Shown: positions 17,384-25,772, counted from the stretch's first letter. The stretch is 42,016 nt of DNA from an uncultured Lachnospiraceae bacterium (GCA_950097145.1 CATNCF010000025.1:1-42016), one strand, 5' to 3'. The notes: generated by a model from the letters alone, not told the origin. Numbers and translations: made by a program.

Positions 17384-19510
17384 CTACTTTCTCTCCTCTC
17401 CGGCAATCAGGCCAGCAATATCGAGAATCAGTGCAATGCTTCCATCTCCAAGCTGTGTACATCCAGATAATCCCTGGACTTTTCGGATATAAGACGGAAT
17501 TGGTTTCACCACAATTTCCTGCTCCGCAATCAACTCATCAATGAATACACAGATAAACTTGCTCTCATGCTCTAATACTACCACGATGCCATCTTCAATA
17601 TCTGTTTTCGACTCTTCCAGGTGATAACGCTGGTTCAGGCGGATAAAGGGATAACACTCATTTCGAAGCATAATGTATTCCACGCCGTCCGGTTCCTTCA
17701 CAAGCATATCTCTCCGGATCCTTACAAATTCTTTCACTGCATTTGTCTCAATCACAAAGGTAGAGTTCCCAACCTGCATTACAATTCCATTAATTATTGC
17801 CAGTGTCAGCGGAATCTTTAAGGTCATCTCGCTTCCAGCGCCTTCCATGCTGTCAATCTCCAGATTGCCGCCTACTGACTGTATATTTTTGACAACCACG
17901 TCCATTCCCACGCCTCTGCCGGAATACTCTGTCACTTGTTCTTTGGTAGAGAACCCTGCATAGGTAATAAACTGGTAAATTTCTTTCTCCGTAAAGTCCG
18001 ACATTGCCCGGTTGCCGATAAGCCCATTATTCTTAGCCTTATCATACAATGCCTGTTTGTTCAGGCCCTTACCATCATCCCTGACGATAATATATACCTT
18101 TCCGCCTTCATTTTTAGCTTCCAAGGTGATTTTTCCTTTGGGATTCTTGCCTGCAGCAATACGGTCTTCTTTTGATTCAATTCCGTGGTCCACAGAATTA
18201 CGGATCAAATGCATCAGCGGATCCGAAATATGCTCAATAATATTTTTATCCACTTCCGTATTCTCGCCGATGACTTCCAGCTCAATGTCCTTGCCAAGTT
18301 TTCTTGACACATCAAACACAATACGGTTCATTTTCTGGAAGGTATTGGTCAGTGACATCATACGCATGGACATAATCACATCCTGCAGCTCAGTAGTAAT
18401 CTTAGAAAGCTGGCCCGCTGCCTTCTGGAAATTGGTAAGATCCAGACCAGGCACTTTCAAATCTGGATTTTGAAGAACTACTGCCTCTGAAATAACAAGC
18501 TCCCCGATCATATCCATAAGAGCATCCAGCTTCTCCACATTCACACTGATATAAGTCTGTTTCGGCTGCTGCTTGGGCTGCTGTTTTGCCAGCTTCTTAC
18601 TCTTTCCAGATTCCTTATTCTTAATAACATAATCGCCAGGCGTAGGCTCTTTCTTTTCTTTCTTGTCTTCTGTATCTTTTTCCTTATCACTCAGATCGAT
18701 AACAATCTCTTCCTGATGGTGGAATCCCATGTCAAATTCTTGTTTTGTACAATCATGGATTTCTACATGATCCATCCCAGAAGTCTCGCCAATGGTGCTT
18801 ATTATTTCTTCATCCGTTGCCTGGCACTTCACCAGCATGTGGAAGCCATCCGCCAGAATAACCTCGCTGCTGGCCTCGTTGGTAATAATATCTTCCGGAA
18901 TATACTGCATATCCTCTACAATTTCTTTTAAAGAATATACTGCCGTATACGCACGGATATTACACATCTGGGTATCGTCGCGCCAGTAAATAGATACTTT
19001 ATAATATTTACTGCTCTCGTTGCCTGTAGGCGCGATATAGAACTGCTCCGGCTCTACATATGTATTTTCCGGCGGCAGCTCATCGCCCTTTTTCTCAATT
19101 CCGGTTTTTATTCTTGTTAAAAATTTATCAATTTCATCTACAATTTTACTCTCATCGCCATCCGGCGTTTCACCTTCCCGGATCTTATCCAACTCACCGT
19201 TAATAAAATCTGATACCTCCAGCACATGATCTACCAATTCTAAATGCGGAACATTTTCTGGATGAGATTCTCTCAAATAATAAAATACGTCTTCCAGCTT
19301 ATGGGATACCTTCGTGATATTTTCATACATCATAATACCCGAAGAACCTTTGATGGTATGCATCGCACGGAAAATTTCATTGATGGACGCCTCGTCAAAA
19401 CAATCCTCATCCTTTTTATCCAGCACAACATTTTCCAATGTCTCCAAAAGCTGTTCGCTCTCATAAAGAAACATATCCAGCATACTATCTGTGTTAAAGT
19501 CTTCTCCCAT
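17384..19510 (-). CDS. cheA: Chemotaxis histidine kinase CheA
   Basis: The 708-residue kinase has the usual domain order. An N-terminal HPt has its phosphorylated His at residue 51 (AMHTIKGSSG). A P2-like region for CheY/CheB binding follows at about residues 165-260. A charged Lys/Gln-rich linker (about 270-320) precedes the dimerisation helix pair (VEKLDALMDMIGELVI). The HATPase has its N box (HLIRNSVDHGIE) and G boxes (DDGKGL, GRGVGMDVV). A C-terminal CheW-like domain ends the protein. It lies between the cheY-like gene and cheW. AAAGGGGGCGGG precedes the ATG. Confidence 0.97.
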   Translation of the reverse strand: MGEDFNTDSMLDMFLYESEQLLETLENVVLDKKDEDCFDEASINEIFRAMHTIKGSSGIMMYENITKVSHKLEDVFYYLRESHPENVPHLELVDHVLEVSDFINGELDKIREGETPDGDESKIVDEIDKFLTRIKTGIEKKGDELPPENTYVEPEQFYIAPTGNESSKYYKVSIYWRDDTQMCNIRAYTAVYSLKEIVEDMQYIPEDIITNEASSEVILADGFHMLVKCQATDEEIISTIGETSGMDHVEIHDCTKQEFDMGFHHQEEIVIDLSDKEKDTEDKKEKKEPTPGDYVIKNKESGKSKKLAKQQPKQQPKQTYISVNVEKLDALMDMIGELVISEAVVLQNPDLKVPGLDLTNFQKAAGQLSKITTELQDVIMSMRMMSLTNTFQKMNRIVFDVSRKLGKDIELEVIGENTEVDKNIIEHISDPLMHLIRNSVDHGIESKEDRIAAGKNPKGKITLEAKNEGGKVYIIVRDDGKGLNKQALYDKAKNNGLIGNRAMSDFTEKEIYQFITYAGFSTKEQVTEYSGRGVGMDVVVKNIQSVGGNLEIDSMEGAGSEMTLKIPLTLAIINGIVMQVGNSTFVIETNAVKEFVRIRRDMLVKEPDGVEYIMLRNECYPFIRLNQRYHLEESKTDIEDGIVVVLEHESKFICVFIDELIAEQEIVVKPIPSYIRKVQGLSGCTQLGDGSIALILDIAGLIAGEERK

Positions 19511-19550
19511 TTTCCCGCCCCCTTTCTTTCTGTGTATTGCAGTCTTATTC

Positions 19551-19946
19551 TCAGTCTATCAGTTCCAGCTTCTTCAGGATCAATTCAAATTTCTTCAAAT
19601 CAATTGGCTTACCAGAGTAAACAGTACATCCCATTTCAAAAGCTTTCTTTACATTACGCTCCTCATTCAGTGCTGTGGTCATGATAATCTTGACCCCTTT
19701 ATTTGCCTGAATGCCGCGCTCTTTTTCAATGTCGCGAATGGCCTTTAAAGCTTGATAGCCATCCAGTACCGGCATCATCACATCGAGACATATCAAATCA
19801 TACGGTTCTCCGTCTTCTAATGCCATCAGAAATGCATCCACTGCTTCCTCACCATCTACGGTAATATCGCAATCTCCATATTTCTCCAGATAGTTCGACA
19901 TGAATTTGCGGCTTGCAAAATCATCCTCTGCCAATAAAATTTTCAT
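19551..19946 (-). CDS. CheY-like single-domain response regulator
   Basis: The 131-residue receiver has the acidic pair near residues 8-9 (LAEDDF), phospho-acceptor D55 (CLDVMMP), the Thr of IIMTTA and the conserved Lys of SGKPID. There is no output domain. Its place between cheB and cheA suggests it is the CheY of this pathway, receiving phosphate from CheA. It resembles CheY-like proteins of clostridial che operons slightly more than classical CheY (a longer alpha-4 region), so a role as a phosphate sink is possible. AAAGGAGAC precedes the ATG. Confidence 0.9.
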   Translation of the reverse strand: MKILLAEDDFASRKFMSNYLEKYGDCDITVDGEEAVDAFLMALEDGEPYDLICLDVMMPVLDGYQALKAIRDIEKERGIQANKGVKIIMTTALNEERNVKKAFEMGCTVYSGKPIDLKKFELILKKLELID

Positions 19947-19962
19947 AAATTCTGTCTCCTTT

Positions 19963-20985
19963 CTAATTGGTCTTCAATACGCTGTATACTTTATTTGCTA
20001 TATTAGAAAGCTCCATCTGATACTGGACTGCTCCAATATCATAGGCAACCTTAGGCATTCCATATACCACGCAGCTTGCTTCATTCTGTCCAATGGTAAC
20101 TGCGCCGGCCTTCCGCATTTCCAAAAGCCCTTTGGCTCCGTCTCCTCCCATGCCTGTGAGAATTACCCCTACAGCATCTTTCTTCGCTGTTTTTGCCACT
20201 GAAGAAAACAATACGTCCACCGACGGACAATGCCCGCTGACCTTCTCTCCCGCTTTGCATTCCACTTGATAGACTCCGTTTACTTTTACCAGACGCAGAT
20301 GCTTATCCCCTGGCGCTATCAGCACCCTTCCCGGATAAACCCGGTCTCCCGTAGCGGCTTCCTTCACTGCCACCTGACATTGGTTATTCAAACGGTTTGC
20401 ATACATTTCCGTAAATCCTGGCGGCATATGCTGCACGATCACTACACCCGGAATATCCTTGCGGAACTGGCTTACCACATCAAAAATTGCCTCCGTTCCT
20501 CCTGTGGAAGCCCCAATGGCAACCACCATATCTTTCTTAATACCGGACATAGCGGTAACAGGACTGGATTCCACACGTTTTAGTTTTCCGACTTTTACCG
20601 TAGATGCAATCTTAATTTTCGTGCCCAGTTCCTTTCTCAGAAATTGGTCCATCTTCGAGGGGTTCACCCCCGTAGGCTTACATACAAAATCAACTGCTCC
20701 AGCCTCCATAGCGTCAAAAACCCTGGCATCCAATGCGCTGATCACCACCACGGGAAGCGGATATTGGGGCATCAGCTTCCTCAAAAATTGAATGCCGTCC
20801 ATCCTGGGCATTTCCACGTCCAGCGTCATCACGTCCGGGCGGTACTCTATAATGGCATCTCGCGCCGCGTAGGCGTCACCCGCCTGTGCCACTACTTCTA
20901 AAAGGGGATCCGCCCTGAGACTTTGTACCAGCAGATTTCGGAACATTGCAGAATCATCTACAACCAATACTCTAATCTTACGCAT
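19963..20985 (-). CDS. cheB: Protein-glutamate methylesterase/deamidase CheB
   Basis: The 340-residue protein has a receiver domain with D56 (TLDVEMPRMDG), a linker and a C-terminal methylesterase domain. The catalytic residues are S160 (GASTGG), H186 (VQHMPPGF) and D282 (GMGGDG). It removes methyl groups added to receptors by CheR and can deamidate receptor glutamines; phosphorylation by CheA activates it. It follows cheR after 29 bp, the usual pairing. AGCAGGGAAA precedes the start. Confidence 0.97.
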   Translation of the reverse strand: MRKIRVLVVDDSAMFRNLLVQSLRADPLLEVVAQAGDAYAARDAIIEYRPDVMTLDVEMPRMDGIQFLRKLMPQYPLPVVVISALDARVFDAMEAGAVDFVCKPTGVNPSKMDQFLRKELGTKIKIASTVKVGKLKRVESSPVTAMSGIKKDMVVAIGASTGGTEAIFDVVSQFRKDIPGVVIVQHMPPGFTEMYANRLNNQCQVAVKEAATGDRVYPGRVLIAPGDKHLRLVKVNGVYQVECKAGEKVSGHCPSVDVLFSSVAKTAKKDAVGVILTGMGGDGAKGLLEMRKAGAVTIGQNEASCVVYGMPKVAYDIGAVQYQMELSNIANKVYSVLKTN

Positions 20986-21014
20986 TCCATTTCCCTGCTT
21001 TCTTTTCTAAATAT

Positions 21015-21818
21015 CTATTTCCGATAAACTGACGGCATGACATATTTAAAATCTGTCCCCTTCCGGTCAACCGCTTCTGTAGTCCCCACAAACAGATAGC
21101 CTCCAGGCTCCAGAAAATCATAAACTTTATGGAGAAGCTGCCGTTTTGTATCATCATCAAAATATATCATCACATTTCTTAAAAAAACCACATGGAAAGG
21201 CCTTTTAAATGGAAATGGATTCATCAGATTAAACTGCCTGAAAATAACTTCATTTCTTAATTCCTGCGTTGCCTGATACTCCACTTCATTTACTTTTTTA
21301 AAATATTTTCTCCTCCATTTTTCCGGCAGCGGTTCAATCTGCTCCTGCAAATATTTTCCCTTACTGGCATGCTGCAGAACTTTTGTTGAAATATCTGTAG
21401 CAAGAATTTTTGTATCCCATTTGGGCTGTTCCATTCCGAAAAAATCCCTTAAAACCATTGCGATAGTATAAGGTTCTTCTCCTGTGGAAGAAGCTGCGGA
21501 CCAGATTCTTAAATCTCTCCGGGCCGCTTCTTTCATCTTCAGCTTAGGAAGTATTTCCTTCTGTAAAAATTCCAAATGTTCAAACTCTCTCATGAAATAT
21601 GTATGATTGGTAGTCAGAGCATTAATTAGATTCCGCGCCTCATCTCCGCTTGGATTTTTCTCCACCTTCTCCATATACTCGTCATAGCCGCTGTAACCGT
21701 TCCTTAGAAGATAATTCTCCAGTCTTCCATTTATCAACACCTGCTTCTCACTGAGATCAATCCCACTCGTTCTCTTTACATAGGCTACAACGCGGCGAAA
21801 TTCTTTCTCCGTAATCAT
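21015..21818 (-). CDS. cheR: Chemotaxis protein methyltransferase CheR
   Basis: The 267-residue SAM-dependent enzyme methylates receptor glutamates. The N-terminal helical domain (ITEKEFRRVVAYVKRTSGI...) is followed by the catalytic domain with IWSAASSTGEEPYTIAM and the ATDIS and FLRNVMIYF motifs. The ATG at 21818 has AGGAG at good spacing (GATAGGAGTAATGGA), which favours it over an ATG 14 codons upstream. Its own consensus promoter lies about 50-80 bp upstream, so the core chemotaxis genes can be expressed apart from the kinase and HD-GYP genes. Confidence 0.95.
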   Translation of the reverse strand: MITEKEFRRVVAYVKRTSGIDLSEKQVLINGRLENYLLRNGYSGYDEYMEKVEKNPSGDEARNLINALTTNHTYFMREFEHLEFLQKEILPKLKMKEAARRDLRIWSAASSTGEEPYTIAMVLRDFFGMEQPKWDTKILATDISTKVLQHASKGKYLQEQIEPLPEKWRRKYFKKVNEVEYQATQELRNEVIFRQFNLMNPFPFKRPFHVVFLRNVMIYFDDDTKRQLLHKVYDFLEPGGYLFVGTTEAVDRKGTDFKYVMPSVYRK

Positions 21819-21869
21819 TCCATTACTCCTATCCAAAAACCTCTGCCGATTACTTGCCATATCTTCATT

Positions 21870-21898
21870 ATGATACTATATTTCTCACAACTTGTCAA
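21870..21898 (-). promoter_or_regulatory. Internal promoter in front of cheR
   Basis: On the minus strand TTGACA (21893-21898) and TATCAT (21870-21875) are exactly 17 bp apart, in the 94-bp gap after the HD-GYP gene. No terminator separates the two transcription units. Confidence 0.75.
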
Positions 21899-21912
21899 TT
21901 ATTGCGCTTGTT

Positions 21913-22992
21913 TCAACTATGGCGGAGCCTATTTTTAATTTTCAAAAAAACCTTCACAATTTCCGGATCAAGAAAGATTCCGCTTTTCTCCTCTATAATC
22001 TTCAGCGCCTCCTGTTCTTCACAGCAGTTTTCTCCTCCTTCATCGCCAATCAGCGTATCATATAAATCTGCAACCATCGTAACTCTGGCAGAAAGAGGAA
22101 TATCTTTTTCTCTCACATTCTGGGGGTATCCGCTGCCATCCCATCGCGCATGGTGATACCTTGCAATTTCAATTGCCATAGGCAGAAAACTGTTCTCAGG
22201 CGTATTTTGATATACACGCTCTAATATCTGTGCGCCCTGCAGGGCGTGATTTTTAGAATTCTGCAAATCTTCAGTTTGGAAATTCATAGGATCCATCAAG
22301 GCGTCATAGGGAACCTGAATTTTCCCAATGTCATGCAGCCTGGACGCCACCTCTATGGTATCAATAAAGCTCTCTGATATCTCTTCGTCAAAATCAGGGC
22401 TGAACTGAAGCCCCTGGGCGAGCAGCCTGCAGTTGAACGCCACATTCTGCATATGATTATCTGTCTCTGCATCCCGTTCTTCTGTTAATGCCGCAAGGGC
22501 ATATAGAATGTTCTTCTGTTCATCTTCAATTCTTCTGGCCTGGCTACTGATGACACTATGTAACCTCCGGTTGCTCATTTCCAATTCCTGCTGCATCTCA
22601 TATATTTTAAGGTGGTTTCTGACCCGCATGGTAACTTCCGTCACCTCAAAAGGCTTGCCAATATAGTCTACTGCTCCCAGCTTAAAGCCGCGCACCTTAT
22701 CTTCACTGGAATCTGCCGCCGAAATAAAAATTACCGGAATATCCCGCGTAATAGGACTTTCTTTTAGACGCTCGCAAAATTCATATCCATCCATTTCCGG
22801 CATAAACACATCCAGAAGAATCAATTGGGGACGGCTCTCTGCAATCAGCGACGCAGCCTCCGCGGCACTTGAGGCACACCTTGGAGTATATCCCATCCCT
22901 TCTATAATATTTTCCAGAATCATCAGGTTGGCATCCACATCATCCACAATTACAATCTGTGCTCCACTGCCGGATTCTCTCTCATTTTCCAT
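21913..22992 (-). CDS. Response regulator with HD-GYP domain (probable c-di-GMP phosphodiesterase)
   Basis: The 359-residue protein has a receiver domain (D61 in LLDVFMP, KPFE near residue 113). A helical linker (about 125-165) leads to an HD-GYP domain with HDIGK at 220-224 and HHARWDGSGYP at 280-290. HD-GYP proteins hydrolyse c-di-GMP. The usual HHE reads HHA here (A282), which may weaken one metal contact. It overlaps the upstream histidine kinase gene by 11 bp, so the kinase is its likely phosphodonor. The pair sits directly upstream of cheR, linking c-di-GMP turnover to the chemotaxis locus by position. Confidence 0.9.
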   Translation of the reverse strand: MENERESGSGAQIVIVDDVDANLMILENIIEGMGYTPRCASSAAEAASLIAESRPQLILLDVFMPEMDGYEFCERLKESPITRDIPVIFISAADSSEDKVRGFKLGAVDYIGKPFEVTEVTMRVRNHLKIYEMQQELEMSNRRLHSVISSQARRIEDEQKNILYALAALTEERDAETDNHMQNVAFNCRLLAQGLQFSPDFDEEISESFIDTIEVASRLHDIGKIQVPYDALMDPMNFQTEDLQNSKNHALQGAQILERVYQNTPENSFLPMAIEIARYHHARWDGSGYPQNVREKDIPLSARVTMVADLYDTLIGDEGGENCCEEQEALKIIEEKSGIFLDPEIVKVFLKIKNRLRHS

Positions 22993-24430
22993 CTTGTTTT
23001 CCTCCGATGTTCTCCTCTAAGACTGATTTTAAATCATTAAAAAATTCCATGCTCTTTTCGTAATTTGCCTTTCTTACATTCATTTCCATGCGGAACGCTG
23101 ATTTTTTAATTTCCCTGGGCGCCTGTTCCACCAGTTCTTTAATGTTGTGCGCGAAGGCTTCCGCTTTATCCCAGGCTTCCACTTCCATACATATAATCAG
23201 CTTCTCCATCTTGTCTGCTATTTCCTGCAAATTCTCTGGCGTTCCATACTGGAAAATCTTCTCAAGGTCATCATACTGCGATACATCCTGCGCCTGATTG
23301 ATAAATTCAAACCGTTCACTGGCCCTTCCTTCGTCTTTCCTGTTCTGTGACAAATGCAGGCGCACAGAAAATGAGAAGCTGCTTCCTTTTCCTTTTTCAC
23401 TATCCAGATGTATGGTGCCATGCATCAGCTCTATTAACTGCTTAGTAATGGACAATCCCAGTCCGGTACCGCCATACTTTCTTGTAATAGAGGCATCCAC
23501 CTGAGAAAAACTCTTAAACAGTTTATCTTTCTCCTCCGGAGAAATTCCTATTCCGGTATCAGATACCACGAAGAACAGTTCAATTTCATCATCAAACTGC
23601 ACGGTCCTGGTCACTTCTATATTGATATAACCAACACTTGTAAATTTTACGGCATTGGATAACAGATTATTCAAGATTTGTGTCAGGCGGAGTTCATCTC
23701 CCACCAGATATCCCGGAATATTCTTATCAATATTCACCATAATCCGTAATCCCTTGGCATTAATCGTGGTAATATTCGTCTCCACGGCATGATTCACCAT
23801 ATTATAAAAATCAAATTCTTTCTGCTCAATCACAAATTTTCCCGCCTCAAGCTTGGAAAAATCCAAAATATTATTGATAATAGCAGACATATTTTCACAA
23901 CAGCGGATAATGATATCCAGCGTACTTTTAACCTCCCCTGTAACTCCAGACTCAAGAAGATTGGTTACATGCCCCCGGATTCCGTTCACCGGAGTTCTAA
24001 GTTCATGGGTTACATTTGCCACAAATTCATTTCTTACCTTAATGGTTTCCTCCATCTCTTCCTTCATACGCACAAGCTTACGTTCCGTCTCTATGCGTTT
24101 TGCAATATTTATCGCAAAAAGAAGATGGTTTCCTTCCTCAAGCACTGTGGTCATCTGCACTGGAAAGCAGGTGCCATTTTTCCGGTACATCATCCCTTCT
24201 TTCATGTTCTTCAGGGTATTCAGCAAAAAGTCATCATGTTCCTGTTGAAGCTGTCCCGGAAACAGCACATCCAGCCTAAGATCTGTCAATTTCTCCCCAA
24301 ATCCCAATTCTTCCTTGGCCAGTGCATTTCCATACAGGATCCTGCCATCATTGTCAAATTTTAAAATAATCTCCAGGGAAGCATCCATAAAACGGTAGAT
24401 ATCTTCACCCTGTAACGCGTCCTGTTTCAT
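22982..24430 (-). CDS. PAS-containing sensor histidine kinase with HPt-like C-terminus
   Basis: The 482-residue protein has no membrane segment. A PAS domain (about residues 8-115) precedes HisKA with H142 (FVANVTHELRTPVNG). The HATPase has its N box (QILNNLLSNAVKFT), DTGIGI and GGTGLGL. The last about 100 residues are helical, with AHNIK (H428) in a pattern like the HPt AHxLK site, but without the following Gly-Ser turn. This may be a degenerate phosphotransfer domain. A TTGACA/TATACT promoter drives it, and AGAGGTGG precedes the ATG. It overlaps the HD-GYP regulator gene by 11 bp. Confidence 0.9.
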   Translation of the reverse strand: MKQDALQGEDIYRFMDASLEIILKFDNDGRILYGNALAKEELGFGEKLTDLRLDVLFPGQLQQEHDDFLLNTLKNMKEGMMYRKNGTCFPVQMTTVLEEGNHLLFAINIAKRIETERKLVRMKEEMEETIKVRNEFVANVTHELRTPVNGIRGHVTNLLESGVTGEVKSTLDIIIRCCENMSAIINNILDFSKLEAGKFVIEQKEFDFYNMVNHAVETNITTINAKGLRIMVNIDKNIPGYLVGDELRLTQILNNLLSNAVKFTSVGYINIEVTRTVQFDDEIELFFVVSDTGIGISPEEKDKLFKSFSQVDASITRKYGGTGLGLSITKQLIELMHGTIHLDSEKGKGSSFSFSVRLHLSQNRKDEGRASERFEFINQAQDVSQYDDLEKIFQYGTPENLQEIADKMEKLIICMEVEAWDKAEAFAHNIKELVEQAPREIKKSAFRMEMNVRKANYEKSMEFFNDLKSVLEENIGGKQDGK

Positions 24431-24542
24431 CGTTCCACCTCTTTTTATCTGCCCTATTCAGCTCACTGTACCATTCAATTTTGATAAACGATACCGTACA
24501 CAAGTCTTTACATAACTTATCAGCTTTCATTTTGCTATTTTT

Positions 24543-24571
24543 AGTATAAGGTCTGACAAATAAGGTGTCAA
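24543..24571 (-). promoter_or_regulatory. Consensus promoter of the kinase/HD-GYP/chemotaxis operon
   Basis: On the minus strand TTGACA (24566-24571) and TATACT (24543-24548) are 17 bp apart, leaving a leader of about 105 nt before the kinase ATG. The rest of 24431-24703 holds no gene; it contains an imperfect inverted repeat (GGAGCAAAC/GTTTGCCCC, 24667-24698). Confidence 0.85.
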
Positions 24572-24703
24572 GACTAAAGTACCGTGGTAAATAAAGGAAT
24601 CCTGTGTATTTTTCCGGACAATTGTTTTTATTATTCCGGGGATAAATATTGTAACAGATGGTGTTTGGGGCAAACAAAATGCTGCGATATGTTTGCTCCA
24701 CGC

Positions 24704-24738
24704 AAAAAAACAGCAGAAATCCACAAGAGAATTTCTGC
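24704..24738 (-). terminator. Rho-independent terminator downstream of the gene remnant
   Basis: On the minus strand GCAGAAAT (24731-24738) pairs with ATTTCTGC (24713-24720) across a 10-nt loop, then TG and seven T follow. It probably served the gene whose remnant ends at 24788. Confidence 0.8.
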
Positions 24739-24773
24739 CGCCTGCTACAATGTCAAGATAATATGAAAACATC

Positions 24774-24822
24774 TATTACTCCGGCGGTTAAATGTCGACG
24801 AATTTTAACCGCCGGAGTAATA
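24774..24822. mobile_element. 49-bp hairpin copy of the MITE-like end repeat
   Basis: A perfect 19-bp stem (24774-24792 with 24804-24822) closes an 11-nt loop. It shares the core GGCGGTTAAATGTCGA and the TATTACT ends with the 162-bp element at 8509-8670; two stem positions differ (AA to CC) with compensating changes in the opposite arm. It looks like a copy with the interior deleted. The element supplies the last codons and stop of the frame at 24788-25147. Confidence 0.65.
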
Positions 24823-25147
24823 TTGTTCGATTATCTGTAGTAGGACTATGTTTCAAACTATCATACCGAATCTCCAGTATTTTATTAGCATCATCAAAGT
24901 AAATCACTATAACATACCTATAGTCAACTTGTACCCCACTATCTTTGTAATATGATTTCTGGAAAACAAACTTAACAGCAGCATGCATTTCATCAATTTT
25001 ATAATAGACAGGAATCACTTCATGAAAACTTGCCGCGATCACATATTCATTGTTATATTCACCATATTGCCGCAATCTCATTCCTTTATCCAGCAATTCT
25101 GCTATTCTTCTTTGAAGTTCTCCCTCATAAAAAACGGGATGAAATAT
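24788..25147 (-). pseudogene. Hypothetical protein remnant ending inside the palindromic repeat
   Basis: An open frame without a good start (no ATG with a ribosome binding site; TTG at 25096, first ATG at 25081) encodes about 119 residues of protein-like sequence: ELQRRIAELLDKGMRLRQYG, then YVIAASFHEVIPVYYKID, then VIVIYFDDANKILEIRYDSL. I do not recognise the family. The last about 11 codons lie in the 49-bp hairpin element, so the original C-terminus appears replaced. In the next frame, an open stretch from about 25213 (EKWEIYLKFYDKFDFVKMYKYF) ends at 25097 and could join this frame by one frameshift near 25145. Loss at both ends suggests a decayed gene. It could still be a short expressed protein. 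Confidence 0.5.
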
Positions 25148-25237
25148 TTATACATTTTCACAAAATCAAATTTATCATAGAACTTTAAATAAATTTCCCA
25201 CTTTTCAATACAAATGTTCGAATTTTATTTTATGAAC

Positions 25238-25280
25238 AAAAAAAGAAACTCAATCCCTGCTCTCACAAAAATTGAATTTC
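25238..25280 (-). terminator. Terminator of the tRNA operon
   Basis: On the minus strand GAAATTCAAT (25271-25280) pairs with ATTGAGTTTC (25245-25254, one G-U pair) across a 16-nt loop, followed by seven T. It lies 11 bp after tRNA-Leu. Confidence 0.8.
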
Positions 25281-25291
25281 CCAGAAAATAA

Positions 25292-25375
25292 TGCCGGCGA
25301 CCGGAATCGAACCGGTACGATGTCGCCACCACAGGATTTTAAGTCCTGCGCGTCTGCCAGTTCCGCCACGCCGGC
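25292..25375 (-). tRNA. tRNA-Leu (UAA)
   Basis: The acceptor stem is GCCGGCG/CGCCGGC with discriminator A. The anticodon loop CTTAAAA gives UAA, and a long variable arm is present, as in class II leucine tRNAs. The T loop is GGTTCGATTCC. CCA is not encoded. It is the last gene of the six-tRNA cluster. Confidence 0.96.
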
Positions 25376-25380
25376 ATCAA

Positions 25381-25453
25381 TGGGACCTACAGGGCTCGAA
25401 CCTGTGACCCTCTGCTTGTAAGGCAGATGCTCTCCCAGCTGAGCTAAGATCCC
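25381..25453 (-). tRNA. tRNA-Val (UAC)
   Basis: The acceptor GGGATCT pairs with AGGTCCC (one G-U pair). The anticodon loop CTTACAA gives UAC. The D arm TAGCTCAGCTGGGAGAGC and T loop GGTTCGAGCC are standard. The discriminator is A and CCA is not encoded. Confidence 0.96.
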
Positions 25454-25488
25454 ATAAATAACTCATAGCGATAATATCTCACTACGAA

Positions 25489-25562
25489 CGACCCAGAAGG
25501 GACTCGAACCCTCGACCTCCGCCGTGACAGGGCGGCGCTCTAACCAACTGAGCCACTAGGCC
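25489..25562 (-). tRNA. tRNA-Asp (GUC)
   Basis: The acceptor GGCCTAG pairs with CTGGGTC (two G-U pairs). The anticodon loop CTGTCAC gives GUC. The discriminator is G, as usual for tRNA-Asp. The T loop is GGTTCGAGTCC. CCA is not encoded. Confidence 0.95.
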
Positions 25563-25586
25563 AAATATGTATCATAGTTAATAAAA

Positions 25587-25660
25587 TGGACCTTCGGGGA
25601 CTCGAACCCAGGACCGACCGGTTATGAGCCGGTTGCTCTAACCAACTGAGCTAAAGGTCC
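25587..25660 (-). tRNA. tRNA with CAU anticodon (elongator Met, or Ile2)
   Basis: The acceptor is GGACCTT/AAGGTCC with discriminator A. The anticodon loop CTCATAA gives CAU. It lacks initiator features (the 1-72 pair is normal and there are not three G-C pairs flanking the loop in the initiator pattern). Elongator Met and lysidine-modified Ile2 cannot be told apart with confidence by eye. CCA is not encoded. Confidence 0.92.
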
Positions 25661-25680
25661 AAGTTGAAATTACCAACATA

Positions 25681-25753
25681 AGCCGATGATCGGACTCGAA
25701 CCGATAACCTGCTGATTACAAATCAGCTGCTCTGCCAATTGAGCCACATCGGC
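25681..25753 (-). tRNA. tRNA-Thr (UGU)
   Basis: The acceptor is GCCGATG/CATCGGC with discriminator T. The anticodon loop TTTGTAA gives UGU. The D arm TGGCTCAATTGGCAGAGC and T loop GGTTCGAGTCC are standard. CCA is not encoded. Confidence 0.95.
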
Positions 25754-25772
25754 ACATTATTAACTATGTCAA

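Noticed and set aside
24405..24701. 98-codon minus-strand open frame over the kinase promoter
   Set aside because: It contains the TTGACA/TATACT promoter and the kinase ribosome binding site, has no start signal of its own and does not look protein-like.
25273..25376. Integration site of a genomic island at tRNA-Leu
   Set aside because: No integrase gene and no repeated copy of the tRNA 3' end were found in the window; only a gene remnant lies next to it.
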